From NCBI GenBank assembly GCA_000708835.1, contig DF237713.1:1-30009 (forward strand): a stretch of DNA of 30,009 bases, given 5' to 3'. Shown one piece after another: positions 24,701-30,009 of the stretch. Position numbers and translations under genes: made by a program. The DNA comes from Klebsormidium nitens (taxonomy: Eukaryota > Streptophyta > Klebsormidiophyceae > Klebsormidiales > Klebsormidiaceae). The notes beneath the pieces are model-generated. The model saw only the letters and a program-made list of their open reading frames with translations, did not search any database and was not told the origin of the DNA. Position 1 is the stretch's first letter; each line of letters opens with the position of its first letter.

Positions 24701-27700
24701 CCCAAAACTCTCCGGCCGCCCCAGCTGTCCTAGCCATGCCCGCAGCACCCAACGCCGCCCCCCCTGTCGCAAGGGCGGTTCCAAGACCCGCTGGTGACCG
24801 GTGCGCGGCGGCCGCTCGTCATTTGCACGGGCTGGGCGTGGCGTCGCTGACGTTCAACATGAAGGTCTGGTCGAACGACAAAGGGGAAGAAAAGAAGGGC
24901 CCGCTTGGCCTCATGCGGGACTGGGGCAACAAGTGTGACCTTGACAACTGCCTGCGGGAAGGGGTTCGGCCCGGCCGGAGCTGCCTTGCAATCGTGACGG
25001 AGGCCTCGGACATCTATGCCCTCGACGTTGACACGAAGGACGGCGGGGGCGAGGCCTTCGAGCGGATGCTGGCGGAGCACGGTCCCCTGCCGGACGACAC
25101 CCCCTGGGAGTGGACCGGAAATCGGCCAGGGAGACACTTCTTCTTCTCCCTCTCGCAATCCAAGGCCGCGGGCTTACTGAGCGGAGCCGGAAGGGCTCGT
25201 CTGACCTACAAGGGCGAGAAGGTGGGGCTCGACACGCGCGGTGAGGGGGGTATGCTCTTTGTGGGGCCCAGCAGCTACAAGGGCTTGGACGGCGCTGTCC
25301 GGCGGTACGAGTGGGTGCAAGAGATTGCGCCGGACAGGGCCAACCTCCGGGCCATACCGCTGTGGTTGACCGCAATCATCAACTCGAGCGACGCGCCCGC
25401 AAGCGCACCAAGGTAAGTCCGTCTTTTGTGCTATTCCAAAAGGACTGGAAGAATCTGGCCATCCCCCTCAAAATTCGCTGTGACTGATAGCAGGAAGGTG
25501 TCCGAGTGTCCAGACTTTTACCATGATTTTTGAGCCGGCCTTCTGATGACGTCAACAGCCATCCCCTTAAGTTCCGCTGTGACTGATAGCAGGGACGTGT
25601 CCAAGTGTCCGAGCTTTTGCCAAGACTTTTCGGGCGGCCTTCAGATGAGGTTGGCGGCCAACCCCCTCAAAATTCGCTATGGTTGATAGCGGGAAGGTGT
25701 CCGAGTGTCCAAGCTTTTGCCAAAACTTTTCTGGGGGGCTTTCAAATGAAGTTGGCAGCCATCCCCCTCAAAATTTGCTATGGTTGATAGCAAGAAGGTG
25801 TCCAAGTGTCCAAGCTTTTGCCAAGACTTTTCGGGCGGCCTTCGAAAGATTTCGGCAGCCATACCCCTCAAAAAACGCTGTGATTGGTAGTGGGAGCGTG
25901 TCCGAGTGTCCAAGCTTTTGCCAAGACTTTTCGGGCGGCCTTTGAAAGATTTCGGCAGCCATACCCCTCAAAAAACGTTGGGACTGATAGCAGGAGCGTG
26001 TCCAAGTGTCCGAGCTTTTGCCAAGACTTTTGAGCTGGCCTTTAAAAGATGCCAGCCGCCATCCCCTTTGATATCCGCTGTGATTGATAGTGGGAGCGTG
26101 TCCGAGTGTCCAAGCTTTTGCCAAAACTTTTCTGAGCGGCTTTCCAATGAGGTTGGCAGCCATCCCCCTCAAAAATTCGCTGTGACTGTTAGCAAGAAGG
26201 TGTCCGAGTGTCCAAGCTTTTGCCAAGACTTTTGAGCTGGCCTTTGAAAGATGCCAGCCGCCATCACCCAGATATTCGAGCTGTAACTGATAGCAAGAGC
26301 GTGTCTAAATGTCCAGACTTTTGCCGTCATTTCGGACAGGTTACGATCCTTTTTTTAAAAGTTCTGCTTTTTTGATGAAGTGGCCTCTTTCCATCGTGCA
26401 GTGATCGGGCACCGCTCGTGAGGTTCAACCCAACGGAAGACGAAGAGGCCACAGTACAAGACGCGGCGCTCCCGCCACCGCCGGCGGTCTTGAAGCGTGT
26501 CGAGGAGTGCGTAGCCGCTACCGGCGACTCTCACTCCCGCTTCGAGAAGCTGAAGCGACTCGGTGCCGCCGACATGTACGTGTTCCGTGTGAACGGCCCA
26601 CGGGTGTGTCCGTACGAAGCGCACCACAGCGGGTCGAACAACTTCTTCGTCCTTGTGCGCGGATCAGAGCTCGTGTACCACTGCCACAGCTCTGAATGCA
26701 GCGGCATCCAGCCTAAGCGCGGCATCGGGCAGCTCACGCCGCGCGAGACCCGGCTGGTGGGCGAGACAGCGCCAGTCGCCGCCGAGGACTCAACGGTGTA
26801 CACGCCTCTGACGAAATCCTTCGTCGATTACTGGGCCCACAAAGGCGACATGGGGGGCAGTGAGATCGCCACCAAGATGTACGCACAGTGCAACAGGTAG
26901 GTCGTACAAACAACAAATTGCTGCTTTGACTCGCTGCCGTTTTCAAGCCTTGATCATTGCAGGACCATCCTGAGAGCGGCGTATGCTCTGATCTATCTCG
27001 TCCGTTGAAGTTTTTCAAAAGATTCTAGCCTTGCAGATAGTCGGAAGTTGCAATTGGAAGCAACCAGAGACGTTCATTGCCATTCTGTTTTTCAGCAAGC
27101 GCCGCACACCACCTTTTGCAGGCGACCTGTTAAAGTGTCTTCTTTCAGCTGGAGTTCTTCAAAAGAGAGCACTCCACGGGCAAAGATGACCGCGCTGCAT
27201 GCTTTCACGTTCCTGAAAAAAGGGTTCAGATTAGAAGTTTCTTGTGGGCACCTCTTCTCATCACATCTTCTGCATTCCGTGCAGGTTGTGGTACGATGGA
27301 AAGAGCTGGTGGATGTGGGACGGGCAGCGCTTCCGAGAGACGGGGGACTCTGTCGTGCTCTTCGTCATCATGCATCAACTCAGCACCGTGTACGACCGGC
27401 GCGCAACCGAGCTCGAGGATGAGTTTGAGAAGACCAGCAATGAGGAAGAGAAGAAGGTAATTCGAGGGTTGCTGGGGTCGCTCAAAAACTACAATGGTTC
27501 CAATGCAGTCGCAGGGACGCTAGCGGTGATGAAGGGGCAGATGCAAAAACGCCTAGCTGAGGAGTTTGACGCCGATCCGGACATCCTGAACCTGCACAAT
27601 GGTGTCCTGGACCTGCGCACCGGCCAGCTTGACGTCCACAGGCCCGGCTATCGCTGCACCAAGATGGCCGGGGCAAGCTTCCGAGTGAGCTTTCCCTCTC

Positions 27701-29548
27701 TTCGACCAACGTGCGGGCCTGTGAAGCATCAGAATTGCATCTTTAGTACGTCTTGCAAGAGGTGTACATCTGCTCTAGGCGCTCTCTAAGGTTCATAACC
27801 TTCTCTGTAAGTTGTCGGGTATGCAGGGATTTGAAGCATGATTGACTCGTTTGCAACGAAAGTTGATGCACGATCTTCAATTCTCCTGTCTCTTTTTGCA
27901 TTGGTGCGCGCTCGTTCTCACTCCCTTTCGTCTCTCAGGGCCTGGACTTCCCCACACCAACGATCGACAGCTTCCTCTCTGACATCTTCAACGACGACCG
28001 CCCTCTGATCGAGTACATGGAGCGGCTCTGGGGCTATGCCATCAACGGCTCCACATCGGAGGAGCTCATCGCCTTTCTTCTCGGCAGCGGCGGTACGCCT
28101 TTCTTGCCTTATTTCTTGTTTCTGGATTGCTCTACGAATAGTCGGAAGAAGAGAAATGCACGTGTGTCTGAGTGTCCAGACTTTTGCCATGATTTTTCAA
28201 CCGGCCTTCTGATGACATCAGCCGCCATCACCCCCCCCCAATACTCGTTGTGACTGATAGGAGGAAGGTGTCCGAGTGCCAAGCTTTTGTCATAATTTTC
28301 TGGGCGGCCTTCAGATACGTCAACAGCCATCCCCCTAATGAGTCTGCCGTGGCTGATCAACAGCAGGAAGGTGTCCGAGTGTCTGAGTTTTTGCCATGAT
28401 CTTTGAAAACGGGATTTAGATGACGCTGGCAGCCATTCCCCCCAATACCCGCTGTGATTGATAGCAGACAGGTGTCCGAGTGTCCAGACTTTTGGCCATG
28501 ATTCTTGAGCAGGCCTTTCGATAAAAGTCGGCAGCCATTCCCTTCAGGATCCGCCGTGACTGAGAGCAAGGAAATATCAAAAGTGTTTCCACTAATCTTT
28601 AGAATGATACAGAAACAGCCTGACGTCAATTGCAACTCCTAAAAATATCGAAGCGCTCATTTAATCTCCGGAATCATTGTTCTCACGTGTCCTTTCCCTT
28701 GCTTCCCTCTAGGCAACGGAAAAGGCGTCGTCAAGCAGATGTTGGAGAGCACGCTGGGCGAGTACTTTAGCGTCATGGCGAAGGACGCCGTGGTGAAGGC
28801 CCTGGGACAGCGCCCCCCCTCGAAGGGCGCCGCCACGGGCTATCTCGCAGAGCTCCAGGGGTTTCGGGTGGCCATCACGGACGAGACGAGCCCGGGGGAG
28901 CGCGTGGACTTGGGGCTGGTCCTCGGGATGACCGGCGGCGGCCAAGTCTCCGCTCGGCTGCTCTATCGGAACAACGTCATGTTCCGATTCTCCCACACCC
29001 CGTTCATCCAAACCAACTACGACCCGGAGATCCCCCCCACTCTCGCGAAGCAACCCAACGTCCAGCGCCGCTTGATAGTGGTCCAGTTTCCCAACGAGTA
29101 CGTCTCCCAGGACAAATACGACGAAACCAACCCCCGGCACAGGCGCGTAGATACCGGCCTCAAGGAGCGGATGGAGGCGCCGGCGGTCCGGGAAGAGTTC
29201 CTCACGTTCTTGATCCAGGGCAGCGTCGCGTACTTCGCGAACCCAAAGGTTCTGCGGACGCACCCAGCGGCCATCCAAGCGGCGACCGCGGCATGGCTGG
29301 GCCGCGGTGACAAGCTTCAAACGTTCTTGCGGACCGAACACGTCATCGTGGGCGAGGACAAAGTCGCGTGGGAGGATGAGTTATGGGGTCAGTTCCAGGC
29401 TTTTGCAGGAATCAAGATATCCAAGGAAGAGTTGTGCAGGCAGATGGGGGAGAAGGGATATGCTAGGACGAAGAAAGGGGGACGCTTTGACGGGGACCCG
29501 TCGAAGCGGATGTTGTGCTACCTAGGTCTTTCGTGCGAGTACGAGTAG
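21749..29548 (+). CDS. Primase-polymerase/SF3 helicase fusion, at least nine exons
   Basis: Replication protein of the viral/mobile-element type, joining a primase-polymerase to a D5/P4-like hexameric helicase. Exons: (21749)-21841, 22136-22252, 22551-22670, 23203-23784, 24565-25412, 26402-26896, 27285-27684, 27939-28092 and 28713-29548 (TAG); junctions are GT/AG and in phase, giving about 1,214 residues or more. Order: basic KRRRRR patch (21773-21790, NLS-like); long acidic, disordered region; Prim-Pol domain with the metal-binding pair YALDVD (Asp codons at 25024 and 25030), GRHFFF (His 25135) and GLDTRGEGG; C/H-rich zinc motif (Cys 26607, 26682, 26697); D5_N-like region with WYDGKSWWMWDG; SF3 helicase. 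Walker A GSGGNGKG is split by intron 8, the Walker B acidic pair (TDE) is at 28880-28885, and motif C ends in QTN near 29018. All key residues are present and exons 2-9 are unbroken. The true start is unresolved: exon 1 has no suitable ATG after an in-frame TAA at 21746. Confidence 0.9.
22765..23110 (-). repeat. Degenerate copies of the ~100-bp intron repeat, inverted, in intron 3
   Basis: The word GGATGGCTGCTGACGTCAT, or a variant, occurs near 22767, 22972 and 23068. It is followed by blocks resembling AAAGTC..GG(A)CACT(T/C)GG. This is the reverse complement of the unit in introns 5 and 8 of the same gene, but more diverged. Confidence 0.6.
23889..24427. repeat. Direct repeats bracketing GCGCTTG-rich DNA in intron 4
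   Basis: GTGTACATTTCGACGTAATCA (from 23889) and GTGTACATCTCGACATAATCA (from 24381) are near-identical, 492 bp apart, and each block closes with GTACAC about 45-55 nt later, so each has inverted ends. Between them are about six loose copies of (A/G)GCGCT(T/C)-(G/A) with AGTCTG/AGTCCG words. All of this lies in the 780-nt intron 4 of the helicase gene. Confidence 0.65.
25455..26350 (+). repeat. Tandem array of ~100-bp units filling intron 5
   Basis: GTGTCC(G/A)AGTGTCC-type words start at 25498, 25597, 25697, 25798, 25898, 25998, 26098, 26200 and 26301, a period of 99-102 bp and about nine copies. Each unit reads on through AGCTTTTGCCAAGACTTTT, GGGCGGCCTT, GGCAGCCATCCCCCTCAAAA and GCTGTGA(C/T)TGATAGC. 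Adjacent units are often more than 85% alike by eye. A period near 100, not divisible by three, argues against coding. Confidence 0.9.
28160..28580 (+). repeat. Second array of the ~100-bp unit, in intron 8
   Basis: Units start at about 28164, 28268, 28371 and 28472, a period of 101-104 bp, and a partial fifth trails off near 28575. They carry the same blocks as the intron 5 array (GTGTCCGAGTGTCCAGACTTTTG, GGCC.., CAGCCAT.CCCCC, GTGACTGATAG). They lie in the same orientation, inside the intron that splits Walker A. Confidence 0.88.
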
Positions 29549-29775
29549 ACCAGATAGCAGTCTTGTTACATGTATATATTGAAGTCGATAGTGATCGATG
29601 ACGAACTCGATAACAAGCATGCTTATTATTGTTTATTGTTAACGCCCTGAAAGGCTGGCGAGCACAATAATCGATGCAATTCCGAACTTCAAGCATCCAC
29701 TATAATCGGTTTTATAGTTGTTTCATGGATTAAGCAGCTCGAATAGAGTTTGACGCTTGCACTGAAACACTATAA
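29549..29775. other. 3' flank of the helicase gene
   Basis: AT-rich sequence after the TAG at 29546-29548, presumably the 3' untranslated region and transcript end. ATCGAT-type words recur at about 29585-29675. No gene was seen. Confidence 0.5.
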
Positions 29776-29778
29776 ATG

Positions 29779-29962
29779 AAGGCCGGCTCAAAAATGTTGG
29801 CAAAAGCTTGGACACTTGGACAGATTCTAAAGTTCGTACAATCAATTACATGGGATAGTTCTAGCATGTTCATTGACGTCATTGATATCTGAGGCCGGCT
29901 CAAAAATGTTGGCAAAAGCTCGGACACTTGGACAGATTCTAAAGTTCGTGCAATCAATTACA
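29779..29962 (-). repeat. Two inverted copies of the helicase-intron repeat downstream of the gene
   Basis: GGCCGGCTCAAAAATGTTGGC occurs at about 29783 and 29893, each followed by AAAAGC(T/C)(T/C)GGACACTTGGACAGATTCTAAAGTTCGT and CAATCAATTACA. The GGCCGGCTCAAAA..GCAAAAGCTTGGACAC part is the reverse complement of the intron unit. The GATTCTAAAGTTCGT block replaces the usual second half, so this is a distinct subfamily. Confidence 0.75.
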
Positions 29963-30009
29963 GACGAAAATACCTGATATGGCCGGATGAGAGCTGTGAA
30001 AGTCATCGG

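Noticed and set aside
25455-26350. CRISPR-like array or repeat-protein ORFs
   Set aside because: Units of about 100 bp are contiguous with no unique spacers, the period is not a multiple of three, and the array sits between a valid donor and acceptor of a spliced gene.
28709-29341. 210-codon minus-strand ORF
   Set aside because: It is the antisense shadow of the helicase exon, which has all the expected motifs on the plus strand; GC-rich exons often leave the opposite strand open.

Overview
The window reads as nuclear DNA of a photosynthetic eukaryote of the green lineage, most likely a green alga. The genes are split by many short spliceosomal introns (about 100-1000 nt) with GTGAGN/GTGCGT-type donors and GCAG acceptors. 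Exons are GC-rich and spacers poorer in GC. The PARG and RPL11 products resemble the land-plant proteins. No chlorophycean-type TGTAA polyadenylation signal was seen after the genes, so the exact group is left open. All exon joins were done by hand. For RPL11, PARG, RRP15 and the Crinkler-like gene the exon lengths sum to a whole number of codons; for the primase-helicase this holds from exon 2 onward.

Layout, left to right. (1) 1-1420: decayed gag-protease end of a Ty3/gypsy-like retrotransposon. (2) 2347-4816, minus: complete RPL11 (60S ribosomal protein uL5), six exons, the first being the ATG alone. (3) 5759-5960, minus: two short unidentified coding-like stretches. (4) 5892-9003, plus: poly(ADP-ribose) glycohydrolase, ten exons, 549 aa if the tiny first exon is right. 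(5) 10434-12869, minus: RRP15-like 60S biogenesis factor, six exons, 306 aa. (6) 14095-18028, minus: Crinkler/RHS-type P-loop NTPase with the family's C-terminal domain, eight exons, about 709 aa; two of its exon starts are tandemly duplicated. (7) 18030-21620: gene-poor, repeat-rich DNA with hairpins, a frame-preserving nested tandem repeat and a degenerate GGCTGATTTGGGG minisatellite. (8) About 21750-29548, plus: a primase-polymerase/SF3 helicase fusion of viral or mobile-element type, at least nine exons and over 1,200 aa. (9) To the end: an inverted pair of the repeat that also fills introns of the helicase gene.

RPL11 and RRP15 are housekeeping ribosome genes and PARG reverses nuclear poly(ADP-ribosyl)ation. 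The two remarkable loci are the Crinkler/RHS-like gene and the intron-rich primase-helicase. The latter carries a roughly 100-bp repeat family in at least three of its introns, in both orientations, and again just past its 3' end, and nowhere else that I noticed in the window. Whether this is a domesticated viral replication gene or part of a larger integrated element cannot be settled from this window.
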